Origin: Palaeococcus ferrophilus DSM 13482
GTDB taxonomy: Archaea > Methanobacteriota_B > Thermococci > Thermococcales > Thermococcaceae
DNA length: 64,000 nt
NCBI RefSeq assembly: GCF_000966265.1
Contig: NZ_LANF01000012.1
Span: forward strand, 1 to 64,000
Reading direction: 5' to 3'
Both the position numbers and the translations under genes were made by a program. The notes under the pieces were generated by a model that was not told the origin of the DNA, ran no database searches, and was given only the letters and a program-made list of their open reading frames with translations. Every line of letters begins with the position of its first letter. Position 1 is the stretch's first letter. Below are positions 34,465 through 44,105 of this stretch, in pieces.

Positions 34465-34614
34465 TTTGCGCACCTCTTCGAAAGTACAAAAGGGCCAAGC
34501 TTGAAAATCATTTAAACTTTGTGGCTGTAAAATTGTCAAAATGACAACAACCATTCGGAGCCGATAGAGGAAGCGTTATATAAACTGAGGGCTTAATCTA
34601 GGACAGGTGATTGC

Positions 34615-36642
34615 ATGAAAAGGGTGGTAACGGTATTAATGCTCCTCGCCCTGCTCTCGGGGCTGGGAAACGTACATGGGGCCGTGCTAATAAGCAACCC
34701 CAAGCCACCGATAGTTCTCCTCGGGACCCCGTATCCCCAATACCTCTCGGTGCTCCCCAACGAGACCTTCGATGCCTACTTCTACATCGTTGAGGATATA
34801 GACGTTGAGGAGATAAACTTCTACTACCGCGTCAACGAGGGCGAATGGATAAAGCGCTACTCCGATAGGGTTCCGATAAACGAGAATCCAGCTATGTACG
34901 ACTACTTCTTCAGCAGGTTCACAACGACGAACTTCACGCTAAGAACCGAATACAGGAAGGCGGAGATACCGCCCCAGCCGGCCGGCTCCAGGGTGGAGTT
35001 CAAGGTGGTGGTCAAGGACAAAGAGGGGCACGTGGTCGAAAGCGAGAGGGGCTTTTACATAGTCTCCAACCCGGAGGGGACGCGCGTACTCATAGTTGAC
35101 CCCACGATAGAGGCGAGGCTCTTTATCCAGAACTGGGAGAACATAGAGGCCATGGTGAACGGTACCAAGAAGGGCTACCCCTACAATCTGAGCGATTACG
35201 AGTCCAGACTCTCGGAGCTGGCGCCGTTGAGGGGTTACATAGACTTCCTTCCAGAGCACCACTGGGAGCTCCTCGGTGAGAGGTACAGAATAGGCATAAT
35301 ATCCCCCGATGAGCTCGAGGGCGCCCTTGAGGACTTCAACCCGAAGGTTGTCATACTGTCAAACCTCTGGCGGAACGAGTGGTCTCTCTCGGAGGGAGAG
35401 GTGGCGGAGCTCGTGGACTACCTCAGGAGCGTCAACGGTGGTTTAATAGTAACCCACGGCACACTCTACGATGGAACCGTCTACGCGGATGGCACGGTGG
35501 AGATGCTGGGTACCAGGAACATTGGCACCCTCAAAAACTTCAAGAAGAGTCTTGCAACGGCCCTCGGTCTCTACATGCTCCCGCTGGTTGAGAGCACCAA
35601 GGACGAGTCCTTAAAGGCTGGAAAGGCAGCTATAGCGGAGATACCTGCAGTGCAGCCCTTCATACCCTCCACAGGCAAGCTCATCTCCAAGGATTTGAGC
35701 CTCATCTCCGGGCCGGTTGAGTTCGCCAACGGCACCTACGGCGAGTTCGGCTGGCAGTACCTCCTCCCTGAGAGCAGCATAGGCTTCGCGAAGGAAAAGA
35801 TAAGGGCCAAGAAGAAGGACTTCAAACCCGTGCTGGAGAAGCTCATGAACGTTGAGGCGGCCAAGTTTGGAAAGGCCGCCTACGACAAGGCCCTCTACGC
35901 CCTCGACTTCCCGCTCGTTGACGCGGTAAGGAACGCTGAGTTCGCCGATGACAGCGTCTCCCTAACGGTGGGAACAGATACCGTAACCGTCAGCCCCGAC
36001 CCCTCCACCCTCGAAAAGCTCAGGCTTTTAAGCGCCATCAACGGAGACCTCGTCGAGATAAAAGCCCTCTCCAACGACTACCTGCTCTCCGTCATCACGA
36101 AGGACGAGAGGAGCAGGGGGGACGGCATAAGGAGCGCCTACATTTCCTTCTCAATAGAGAACGGCGGTGAGGACGAGTTCACAATTCTAAGCAGCCTCGT
36201 GGACTGGGCCTCCAAGTTCGAACCCGTTAGAACCTTCGCCCCTGGGATACAGGTCACGATACTCTCCAATGATATTGACTGGGCCGTTAGGGGGGAGGAG
36301 TTCGCCAGCAGGCTAGGTGAGATGGGCGTCATGGTGAACAGGGTGACCCCTGATCAGTTCGATGGTGCCAAGGATTCGAGGATAATAGTAATCCTCGGAG
36401 GACCCAAGGCCTACGACGGCGTTGGAGACTACGTGAAGGAGGCCCTGACCCCCGAGGAGCAGGAGGCCATAATAAAGGGCGAGAGGGGCATCTTCGTTAA
36501 GCGCGACGTCTGGGGCAAGAAGCAGATCGTGATAGTGCTCGCGGGTCAGGGGAGAACGGAAACGGGACAAAAAGTGGAGAGGTACGAGAACGCCATTGAC
36601 TCGGACTACCTCAGCTACCTGGCCGAGTTCCTGCTCGGCTGA
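34615..36642 (+). CDS. Large secreted protein of unknown function
   Basis: 675 residues. A signal peptide (about 1-23, ending N-V-H-G-A) leads to a beta-rich region (25-150: T-F-D-A-Y-F-Y-I-V-E and F-Y-Y-R-V-N-E). A glutamine-amidotransferase-like segment follows (about 150-300: V-V-I-L-S-N-L-W and G-G-L-I-V-T-H-G-T). The last 140 residues carry a second alpha/beta domain (I-I-V-I-L-G-G-P-K-A-Y-D). There is no C-terminal anchor. GGTGATTGC precedes the ATG, and a TATA-like TTATATAAAC is at about 34575. It may bind or process a surface polymer; I cannot name it. Confidence 0.85.
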   Translation: MKRVVTVLMLLALLSGLGNVHGAVLISNPKPPIVLLGTPYPQYLSVLPNETFDAYFYIVEDIDVEEINFYYRVNEGEWIKRYSDRVPINENPAMYDYFFSRFTTTNFTLRTEYRKAEIPPQPAGSRVEFKVVVKDKEGHVVESERGFYIVSNPEGTRVLIVDPTIEARLFIQNWENIEAMVNGTKKGYPYNLSDYESRLSELAPLRGYIDFLPEHHWELLGERYRIGIISPDELEGALEDFNPKVVILSNLWRNEWSLSEGEVAELVDYLRSVNGGLIVTHGTLYDGTVYADGTVEMLGTRNIGTLKNFKKSLATALGLYMLPLVESTKDESLKAGKAAIAEIPAVQPFIPSTGKLISKDLSLISGPVEFANGTYGEFGWQYLLPESSIGFAKEKIRAKKKDFKPVLEKLMNVEAAKFGKAAYDKALYALDFPLVDAVRNAEFADDSVSLTVGTDTVTVSPDPSTLEKLRLLSAINGDLVEIKALSNDYLLSVITKDERSRGDGIRSAYISFSIENGGEDEFTILSSLVDWASKFEPVRTFAPGIQVTILSNDIDWAVRGEEFASRLGEMGVMVNRVTPDQFDGAKDSRIIVILGGPKAYDGVGDYVKEALTPEEQEAIIKGERGIFVKRDVWGKKQIVIVLAGQGRTETGQKVERYENAIDSDYLSYLAEFLLG

Positions 36643-36648
36643 TCTTTT

Positions 36649-37371
<723 letters not shown>

Positions 37372-37433
37372 CTATTTGGGCGGGAAGACCCCTTCTGAAA
37401 GGGAGGGATGAAAGCCAGCAACCATTAAAAACT

Positions 37434-37458
37434 CCACCTATTAAAAAATAATAGGTGG
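37434..37458 (+). repeat. Perfect 10-bp hairpin at the left end of the TnpB element
   Basis: CCACCTATTA and TAATAGGTGG pair around AAAAA. The descending arm contains the AGGTGG ribosome site of tnpB, so folding would hide it. Subterminal hairpins are usual at the ends of IS200/IS605 elements. Confidence 0.6.
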
Positions 37459-37464
37459 TCGCCC

Positions 37465-38742
37465 ACGTATCTCACCCAAAAGAACCACCTTCGAGCGGAC
37501 AAGAAAACCTACAAACTCCTCAGGACGCTAACACACCTATCCAAAGACCTCTACAACATCACCCTCTACACGGTTAGACAACACTACGAGCTGAACGGGA
37601 CTTTTCTACCCTACACAAAAGCATACCACATAGTTAAGAACAGTGAACCTTACAAGCTCTTACCGAGCCAAGTCGCACAGCAAACGATGAAAATCGTGGA
37701 AAGGAACTTCCGCTCATTCTTCCACGTGCTCAACGAGAGAAAGAAGGGAAACTACAACAGACCCGTGAGACCACCGAAATACCTTCCGAAAAACGGCCAC
37801 TTCGTCCTAATCTTCCCATACCAGTCCTTCAGGGTAAAAGAAGACAGGATTATCCTCACCCTCGGAAAGAACTTCGCCGAGAAGTATGGCGTTAAACACC
37901 TTGAAATCCCGCTTCCAAAGAACGTTAAAGGCCACAGGATTAAGGAAATTCGCATTCTTCCGAGATACAACGCTCTCTGGTTCGAGGTCGAATACGTCTA
38001 TGAAGTCCAGCCTGAGGAGAGGGATTTAGACCGTTCAAAATACCTCGCCATTGATTTGGGTCTGGACAACTTCGCCACCTGTGTTTCCACCACTGGGACG
38101 GCCTTCATAATCGAAGGTCGGGGGTTGAAGAGCTTCAACCGGTGGTGGAACAAGGAGAAGGCGAAGCTCCAGATCCAGTATGACAGGCAGGGAATTAAGT
38201 TCGGGCGAAAGATGGCGTGGCTTCTCAAGAAGCGGAAGAACGTGGTGAACGATTTTATGAACAAGGCGGTAAGCTACATCGTGAACTACTGCCTTGAGAA
38301 CGGTATTGGGAACGTCGTCATCGGGGAGCTGAAGGGAATAAAGCAGAACGCCAATCTCGGAAAGAGGAACAACCAGAGCTTCCAGTTCGTTCCATACGGC
38401 CTCTTCAAGCGGAAGCTCAAGGCAAAGTGCGGGCGGTATGGTATTAACTACATCGAGGTTGATGAGGCCTACACGAGCAAGGTTGATGCCCTCGCCCTCG
38501 AACCGATTGAAAAGAGGGACAAGTATCTTGGAAAGAGGGTGAAGCGTGGCTTGTTCCAGTCTTCGACTGGTGTTTTGATAAACGCCGACGTGAATGGTGC
38601 TTTGAACATTTTGAGGAAGGTAGCCGGCGATTCTCCCGTTGGGGAGATAGCCGGTAGTGGCCTCGTGAACAGGCCTGTGAGGGTTAGGCTACCTTGGGGT
38701 GGTCTAACTCCTCACGAAGCCCCGTCCGTGAGGGCGGGGTAG
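37465..38742 (+). pseudogene. tnpB: IS200/IS605-type TnpB nuclease, start codon apparently lost
   Basis: The frame is open from 37429 to the stop at 38742 and matches TnpB throughout. RuvC residues are present: D in A-I-D-L-G-L-D-N, E in V-I-G-E-L-K-G and D in I-N-A-D-V-N-G-A. The zinc-finger cysteines of many TnpBs are absent in this subfamily. Homology begins at about T-Y-L-T-Q-K-N-H-L-R, six bases after AGGTGG, yet the codon there is ACG, not ATG. No ATG or GTG is in frame until ATG 37687, which would remove 74 residues. No TnpA gene is present. TnpB is an RNA-guided nuclease that uses a guide RNA from its own right end. Confidence 0.82.
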
Positions 38743-38760
38743 TTCACCTAGGGCGAATAG
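38640..38760 (+). ncRNA. Candidate omega/reRNA at the TnpB right end
   Basis: In this family the guide RNA overlaps the 3' end of tnpB and the element's right end. Here a strong stem-loop (38720-38739, CCCCGTCC/GGGCGGGG with one wobble) lies at the stop codon and is followed by TAGTTCAC, the usual kind of right-end sequence. The guide would be the chromosomal bases after about 38747. The boundaries are guesses. Confidence 0.5.
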
Positions 38761-38799
38761 CATAAAAGCTCCGGGTGTGAAATTATTGCGGTGGTGGAA

Positions 38800-39522
38800 A
38801 TGGAGAAACCGGTCGAGCTGGTTCTCCCCGACGTTGAGGCGCCGGTTCTCATAGAGGGCTACCCGGGAATAGGCCTCGTTGGGCACATAGCGGCCAACTT
38901 CATCGCCAGGGAGATGGGGATGGAGGTAATAGGGCACGTGGAGAGCTCCTTTCTGCCCCCCATGGCCCTGATATTCGAGGGAACTCCCAACCCTCCCCTG
39001 CGCTTCTACGGGAAGGACAACATCATAGTGGCCGTGGCGGACGTTTACGTGACACCAACGCTCGTGAACGAGATCGCCAGGGAGCTCGTGGCTTATTTGA
39101 AGGAACACGACGCGGAGAAGGTAATATCCCTCGGAGGCATGGGTATAGGTATGTTCAAGGAGCAGATGGACGTGTGGGGCGTTGGGAGCAGCGAAGAGGA
39201 AAAGGGCGAACTCGAGAGCGCGGGCATCAAGGTGCTCCAGTACGGCTCGATAATGGGGATAAGCGGGAAGCTCCTCCTCGAGGCAAAGAAGGCAGGTTTG
39301 AAGGGCTACGTCCTCCTCGGAGAGACCTTCGGGGACAGGCCCGACCCGCGGGCGGCCGCCAGCGTCATAGAGGCGCTCAAAAAGCTGACGCCGCTTGAGG
39401 TCTCCACGGAGCCCCTGCTCAGAGAGGCGGAGATGATAGAGGAGCAGCTCAGGAGAATGCACGCCCAGATGGAGGCCGCGAGAAAGAAGACGGAAAAGGA
39501 GTACGAGAGCGTTTACCTGTGA
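38800..39522 (+). CDS. PAC2-family proteasome-assembly chaperone homologue
   Basis: 240 residues. The PAC2 fold is clear: E-G-Y-P-G-I-G-L-V-G-H near the start, V-I-S-L-G-G-M-G-I-G-M in the middle, G-E-T-F-G-D-R-P-D-P-R-A-A later, and a charged C-terminal helix (about 205-240). Archaeal members (PbaA/PbaB) bind the proteasome or other complexes; which one this is I cannot tell. ATG 38800 follows GGTGGTGG. It stands directly next to the TnpB right end and is followed after 9 bases by the 39532 gene. Confidence 0.88.
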   Translation: MEKPVELVLPDVEAPVLIEGYPGIGLVGHIAANFIAREMGMEVIGHVESSFLPPMALIFEGTPNPPLRFYGKDNIIVAVADVYVTPTLVNEIARELVAYLKEHDAEKVISLGGMGIGMFKEQMDVWGVGSSEEEKGELESAGIKVLQYGSIMGISGKLLLEAKKAGLKGYVLLGETFGDRPDPRAAASVIEALKKLTPLEVSTEPLLREAEMIEEQLRRMHAQMEAARKKTEKEYESVYL

Positions 39523-39531
39523 GGTGGGAGC

Positions 39532-39912
39532 ATGGAAATGGTAGTTCTTGTGGGGATTTCAAGGCGCGCCCTTGACTCCCTCATCCACAGCCCCAGGAAA
39601 ACCCTCGAGTTGAGAAGCGCCCGCAACATCGAGGCGCTCTCCCACGTTAAGACAGGAGACAGGGTTTTTCTAACCTACGACACCTTCCACGATGTGACTA
39701 AGGGGACGGGGGGCATAATAGCTGAGGTTCTTCACGTGGAGAGCATGGAGCAGAGGCTGCCCTGGGAGGAGAGCGACGAGCGAGAGGTCATGGTCTGCAG
39801 GGTTCAGCTGAGGCTGAGGGGCCTTGGAAAAGTGGTCGAGCTCGAGAGGAAGGATGGAGTTATAAGGGCCCTCGTGAGGGAGATGCTGCCCCACGAAATG
39901 GCAATGGGTTAA
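39532..39912 (+). CDS. Conserved small protein, PUA/ASCH-like candidate
   Basis: 126 residues. The pattern V-L-V-G-I-S-R-R-A-L, then H-V-K-T-G-D-R-V-F-L-T-Y, then G-G-I-I-A-E-V-L-H-V-E is like the PUA/ASCH-type RNA-binding barrel, in which a strand, a helix and a G-D-x-V turn recur. This is a fold guess. It is nine bases after the PAC2 gene, so probably co-transcribed, and its end overlaps nucS tail to tail. Confidence 0.7.
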   Translation: MEMVVLVGISRRALDSLIHSPRKTLELRSARNIEALSHVKTGDRVFLTYDTFHDVTKGTGGIIAEVLHVESMEQRLPWEESDEREVMVCRVQLRLRGLGKVVELERKDGVIRALVREMLPHEMAMG

Positions 39913-40655
39913 AAGGAATCGAGCGTTTTTTGCTTCCCCTTTTTGCGCTCCCCCTTTGGGGGTTTGACCTTCCTGAACTCCAGCCCCTCCTTCTCGAGTA
40001 GCTTTTTAGCCCCCGAGGTGAGCGACGGGGCGACCAGAATTCCCCTCACGTTCTCATACTCCTCCCTCATGTCCTCAACGTAGCGCTTGAGCTGGCTAAC
40101 CGCGTGGAGATCCGCCCTCCGCCTCTTGAGCTCGAGGATGACTATGTTCCCATCCCTGTCCCTGCCGAATATGTCCACTATGCCGTGCTTTATCGGCTTC
40201 TCGCGGAAGAGGGGCTTGAAACCCTCCTCTATGACCTCGGGGTGGTCGAATATGTAGTCCCTCATCTCCGCCTCGCTGCCTATGAGGGTTAGCTCCTCGC
40301 TGTCCTCAGCCTGGAAGTAGGTGGCGAGGTAAACCTTCAGTAGCTCAACTTCGAGAGTCTCCCTCGGCTTCCTCCTCACGCTCACGAGCCTTAGTTTCTC
40401 CCTCTCAAAGAACACGGAACTGCCCGGTGGCTGCCAGTTTACGGGCTCCCTCTTGTTCCTCTGGTGGATGAGGAAAGAGCCGTCGGGCTTTATGAGGATG
40501 ACCCTGTCACCCTCCCCGAGCTCGCTTTTGGCCCTGCCGTCGTAGTAAACTCTGCAGCGGGCGAAGATGGTTATTATGGCCTCGCTCGAAAGCCCTTCGC
40601 TTATTATGCTCTCCAGTTCCTCCGCGCTTGGGTTCTCAAGTGCCCTGAGCTTCAT
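39909..40655 (-). CDS. nucS: Mismatch/ssDNA endonuclease NucS (EndoMS)
   Basis: A 248-residue nuclease. An N-terminal DNA-binding half (about 1-115) with the W-Q-P-P-G-S motif is followed by a RecB-like nuclease domain: G-I-V-D-I-F-G-R-D, then I-L-E-L-K-R-R-R-A and Q-L-K-R-Y. The last residues Q-K-T-L-D-S-F are a PCNA-interacting box. It cuts both strands at mismatches and is the archaeal alternative to MutS/L. ATG 40655 lies 25 bases after a TATA-like CTTATTAAG, so it is probably leaderless; a GTG at 40664 is also in frame. Confidence 0.93.
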   Translation of the reverse strand: MKLRALENPSAEELESIISEGLSSEAIITIFARCRVYYDGRAKSELGEGDRVILIKPDGSFLIHQRNKREPVNWQPPGSSVFFEREKLRLVSVRRKPRETLEVELLKVYLATYFQAEDSEELTLIGSEAEMRDYIFDHPEVIEEGFKPLFREKPIKHGIVDIFGRDRDGNIVILELKRRRADLHAVSQLKRYVEDMREEYENVRGILVAPSLTSGAKKLLEKEGLEFRKVKPPKGERKKGKQKTLDSF

Positions 40656-40738
40656 GGGCTTCACTAAAGGCGGGGAACTTAATAAGCTTGTGGGCTAAGG
40701 TTTATATCGTCATCGAAACATTTTATGATGGTGATACT

Positions 40739-41932
40739 ATGAAGCGCGTCCACATTTTTGACTGGCATAGGGAGCACGCCAAGAAGGTTGAGGAGTTCGC
40801 CGGCTGGGAGATGCCCATCTGGTACTCGAGCATAAAGGAGGAGCACCTCGCCGTCAGGAACGGCGTCGGAATCTTCGACACATCTCACATGGGGGAGATA
40901 TTCTTCCGCGGTAAAGACGCCCTCGAGTTCCTCCAGTACATCACCACCAACGACATAAGCAAGCCGCCCGCCATAAGCGGAACCTACACCCTCGTCCTCA
41001 ACGAGAGGGGAGCGGTTAAGGACGAAACCCTCGTCTTCAACATGGGGGACGACGAGTACATGATGATATGTGACAGCGATGCCTTCGAGAAGCTCTACGC
41101 CTGGTTCACGACCATCAAGCGCGGAATAGAGAAGTTCGGCAAGCTCGACCTCGAGATAGAGAACAAGACCTACGACTACGTTATGTTCTCAATCCAGGGT
41201 CCGAAGGCGAGGGACCTCGCGAAGGAGCTCTTTGGAATTGACATCAACGACCTCTGGTGGTTTAAGGCCACGTGGGTCGAGCTCGACGGGATAAAGATGC
41301 TCCTCTCGAGGAGCGGCTACACCGGCGAGAACGGCTTTGAGGTCTACTTCGAGGATAAGAACCCCTACCACCCGGACGAGAGCAAGCGCGGGAAGCCGGA
41401 GAAGGCCCTCTACGTCTGGGAGAAGATACTTGAGGCCGGCGAGAAGTACGGCATAAAGCCGGCCGGACTTGGAGCGAGGGACACGCTCAGGCTTGAGGCC
41501 GGCTACACCCTCTACGGCAACGAGACCAAGGAGAAGCAGCTCCTCAGCACCGATATCGACGAGGTTACTCCCCTTCAGGCCAACCTCGACTTCGCCCTCT
41601 TCTGGGACAAGGAGTTCATAGGGAAGGAGGCCCTCCTCAAGCAGAAGGAGCGCGGACTGCCGAGCAAGATGGTGCACTTCAAGATGGTTGATAGGGGCAT
41701 CCCGAGGGAGGGCTACAGGGTCTACAAGGATGGAGAGCTTATAGGCGAGGTCACCAGCGGAACCAGCTCACCGCTCCTCGGCATAGGAATAGGAATAGCC
41801 TTCGTCAAGCCGGAATACGCGGTTCCCGGCGTCGAAATCGAGGTCGAGATAAGGGGCAAGCCCAAGAAGGCCCTTACGGTTGCCCCGCCCTTCTACGACC
41901 CGAAGAAGTACGGTGCCTTCAGGGAGGAATGA
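40739..41932 (+). CDS. gcvT: Glycine cleavage system T protein (aminomethyltransferase)
   Basis: A 397-residue folate-dependent enzyme that takes the aminomethyl group from H protein and forms methylene-tetrahydrofolate (or its archaeal analogue). Typical segments are F-D-T-S-H-M-G-E, the L-E-A-G-Y-x-L-Y-G-N signature and [13 protein letters not shown] 40739 follows GGTGAT; TATA TTTATATC lies at about 40701. The P and H genes are not in the window, so the system is not in one operon here. Confidence 0.95.
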   Translation: MKRVHIFDWHREHAKKVEEFAGWEMPIWYSSIKEEHLAVRNGVGIFDTSHMGEIFFRGKDALEFLQYITTNDISKPPAISGTYTLVLNERGAVKDETLVFNMGDDEYMMICDSDAFEKLYAWFTTIKRGIEKFGKLDLEIENKTYDYVMFSIQGPKARDLAKELFGIDINDLWWFKATWVELDGIKMLLSRSGYTGENGFEVYFEDKNPYHPDESKRGKPEKALYVWEKILEAGEKYGIKPAGLGARDTLRLEAGYTLYGNETKEKQLLSTDIDEVTPLQANLDFALFWDKEFIGKEALLKQKERGLPSKMVHFKMVDRGIPREGYRVYKDGELIGEVTSGTSSPLLGIGIGIAFVKPEYAVPGVEIEVEIRGKPKKALTVAPPFYDPKKYGAFREE

Positions 41933-41961
41933 TTTTAAACCCTCCCTCCCTTCTTCTTTCC

Positions 41962-42792
41962 ATGTCCCGAAAGCACGCCGTCCTCGCCGTTGCCCTCTGG
42001 TCAACGGTAGCATCTGCTTTCAAGCTCTCGCTTAGGTATCTCACTCCCCTCGGGCTCCTCTTCTACGCGTCCCTGACTTCGCTGCTCCTCTTTGGGATTC
42101 TTTACGCCCGCGAGTTCTCCCCCCGGAGGGAGAACCTCCGCTCGGCATACCTCGGCCTCATAAACCCCCTAACGTACTACGCCGTCCTCTTCTCGGCCTA
42201 CGATAGGCTGCCCGCTCAGGAGGCTCAAGCTTTAAACTACACCTGGCCCCTAATGCTCGTCCTCCTCTCCATCCCGCTCCTCGGGAAGAGGGCGCGTCCA
42301 AAAACTATCTTTGGCCTGTTTTTAGGGTTCCTTGGAGCGATAGTCGTGGCCACGAAGGGAGACCTCACCGGGCTGGGCTTCTCCGACCCCCTCGGCGTTG
42401 TCCTCGGTCTTGGAAGTGCGGTGATATGGGCCTCCTACTGGCTCCTGAACCTAAGGGATGATAGGCCCCTCGTTGAGAAGATGTTCTGGAACTTCCTCTT
42501 TGGCTTCGCCTACCTCTCGATGGTCCTCCTCCTCTCGGGCGGCTTTGTAGTTCCCCCGTTTGAAGGCCTGGTGGGGGCCGTTTACGTCGGCCTCTTCGAG
42601 ATGGGGGTTACCTTCATCCTCTGGTATAAAGCAGTTGAAAGCGATATGACCTTCGCCTCGGGCATAGCTTACCTCGTGCCCTTCATGAGCCTCCTCTTTA
42701 TCTCCCTGCTTGTGGGCGAGAGGATAGCGCCGGCGACCGTTCTGGGGCTGACGATGATTGTGGGGGGAATCCTCCTCGGCAGGGGTGCTTAG
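41962..42792 (+). CDS. EamA/DMT-family membrane transporter
   Basis: 276 residues with ten predicted membrane helices in two EamA repeats (about 8-135 and 145-275). These are exporters of metabolites, amino acids or related compounds; the substrate is unknown. ATG 41962 has no ribosome site, but TTTTAAAC lies 25 bases before it, which fits a leaderless message. ATG 41929, overlapping the gcvT stop, is the other possible start. Confidence 0.87.
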   Translation: MSRKHAVLAVALWSTVASAFKLSLRYLTPLGLLFYASLTSLLLFGILYAREFSPRRENLRSAYLGLINPLTYYAVLFSAYDRLPAQEAQALNYTWPLMLVLLSIPLLGKRARPKTIFGLFLGFLGAIVVATKGDLTGLGFSDPLGVVLGLGSAVIWASYWLLNLRDDRPLVEKMFWNFLFGFAYLSMVLLLSGGFVVPPFEGLVGAVYVGLFEMGVTFILWYKAVESDMTFASGIAYLVPFMSLLFISLLVGERIAPATVLGLTMIVGGILLGRGA

Positions 42793-43391
42793 ACCTTCCG
42801 CGCCACGATGAGCCGCACCACACCGCGGTAGTAGCTCTCCTCGTGCTCAACATTGAAGTACTCCCTCACCAGTCTGTGGGTCTCCCTGAGGGGGTCGTCG
42901 TCGAGGAGGGGCTTTAGAATGAGCTTCATGGGCCGGAGAAAGAGCCAGTCCACAAGACTCGAATCGCTCCTCGTGTGCTCGAGGAAGACCGCCCTGCCCC
43001 CCTGTTTAAGAACCCTCCTAATCTCCTCCATCGCCTTCCTCGGCTCGGGCACGGTGCAGAAGACGAATGATGAAACGACGGTGTCGAAGTAACCATCCGG
43101 GAACTCCAGTCCCTCGGCCTCCATGACTTGAAAGTGGGCCTTTAGACCGAGCTTCTTCGCCTTCCCCTCCGCTATCTTCAGGGCCTCAGGGACGGCATCA
43201 ACTGCGTGGAGCTCTACGCCCCTTGGGTAGTATTTGAGGGTCTTGCCTACTCCAACGCCTACCTCAAGAACCCTCGGCCCCTCAACGAAGGAAATGGCCC
43301 TCTCCCTCAGCGGACAGAAGAACCTGTCGAGCGGCCTCTCCAGGAGGTCGTAGTATCTGGCGAGCTTCGCGTACTTCTCCCTGAAGGACAT
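42789..43391 (-). CDS. Class I SAM-dependent methyltransferase
   Basis: A 200-residue methyltransferase of the UbiE-like type. Motif I is V-L-E-V-G-V-G-V-G-K-T (about 40-50), followed by V-D-A-V-P-E-A-L and F-V-F-C-T-V-P-E-P. The substrate is unknown. A TATA-like CTTTTAAAATCC is 25 bases upstream of the ATG and no ribosome site is present, so it is probably leaderless. It is divergent from the exoprotein operon. Confidence 0.87.
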   Translation of the reverse strand: MSFREKYAKLARYYDLLERPLDRFFCPLRERAISFVEGPRVLEVGVGVGKTLKYYPRGVELHAVDAVPEALKIAEGKAKKLGLKAHFQVMEAEGLEFPDGYFDTVVSSFVFCTVPEPRKAMEEIRRVLKQGGRAVFLEHTRSDSSLVDWLFLRPMKLILKPLLDDDPLRETHRLVREYFNVEHEESYYRGVVRLIVARKV

Positions 43392-43724
43392 GTAGTCTGG
43401 TGGTTACAGGATTTTAAAAGCCTTACCCAACGTTCCATGGCGAGAGCATGCCGTACCGGGCAATCGAGCACCTTATGGATATAAGCGAGTGGCTCTGGAA
43501 GAGAGGGCTTTAGGTCCGGTCCTCAAATTCAATGGGTTCACTAAAAAGATCATGCTATCCCCCTTCCTGTTTCTCACCGTGTTCTTATATGGTCTTGAAC
43601 TTGTATTACTATGTAACTGTGAACTAACAAGTTTATACTCATTAGCTGTAATTAGAACTTCCTCGTACAGTAAAACTTTTAAGGATTCGGTCGTCATTAC
43701 TAATGCAAATTCGGAGGTGTTACT
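43392..43724. other. Gap with a gene remnant and the exoprotein operon promoter
   Basis: It contains the methyltransferase promoter (minus) and a 21-codon reading at 43448-43513 (M-P-Y-R-A-I-E-H-L-M ... K-R-G-L, then TAG) that looks like a shortened gene. A markedly AT-rich stretch follows. The plus-strand TATA-like AACTTTTAAGG (about 43675-43685) and GGAGGTG (43714-43720) precede the first gene of the operon. Confidence 0.5.
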
Positions 43725-44090
43725 ATGAAGCGCGGGGTGATGCTCGGAGTACTCCTGGTTGGAAGCCTTCTTGTAGGCCTCGTAAACGCCGCAAGCAGTG
43801 TTTCGGCCCAAAGCTGTGTTACCACGTGGGACCACAACAGCGACGTAAGGGAGTGGAGTCAGGACGAGTGGGTGTGGGCCGGAATCCACGGACAAGTGCT
43901 CGTATGCGACGGAAAATTCCAGAGAATCCTCACCGACACGGTTTATGGAACAACCACAGCGAAGGGAATGAAGGACTGGTACGGACAAATTAGGATAACT
44001 TCAAAAATCGCATACGCCAGAGTGGGCTACACTCGATACAATGGAGAAACTGGAACTGCACTCGCGGATATTCCAAATTATTTCAGATGA
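43725..44090 (+). CDS. Small secreted two-cysteine protein
   Basis: 121 residues. The signal peptide (about 1-23, M-K-R-G-V-M-L-G-V-L-L-V-G-S and V-N-A-A) leaves a mature protein of about 98 residues rich in W, Y and T with only two Cys (about 31 and 62), which can form one disulfide. The order of charged and aromatic residues (H-G-Q-V-L-V-C-D-G-K then A-Y-A-R-V-G-Y-T-R-Y) recalls small secreted beta-sandwich bacteriocins of the lactococcin-972 type, but this is only an impression. GGAGGTG precedes the ATG. It is the first gene of a seven-gene run ending in an ABC transporter. Confidence 0.8.
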   Translation: MKRGVMLGVLLVGSLLVGLVNAASSVSAQSCVTTWDHNSDVREWSQDEWVWAGIHGQVLVCDGKFQRILTDTVYGTTTAKGMKDWYGQIRITSKIAYARVGYTRYNGETGTALADIPNYFR

Positions 44091-44105
44091 TTCGGGGGGG
44101 AATCC

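Noticed and set aside
43473-43988. A 171-codon minus-strand open frame
   Set aside because: It covers the operon promoter and runs antisense to the signal-peptide gene at 43725, which has a ribosome site and a clear signal peptide.
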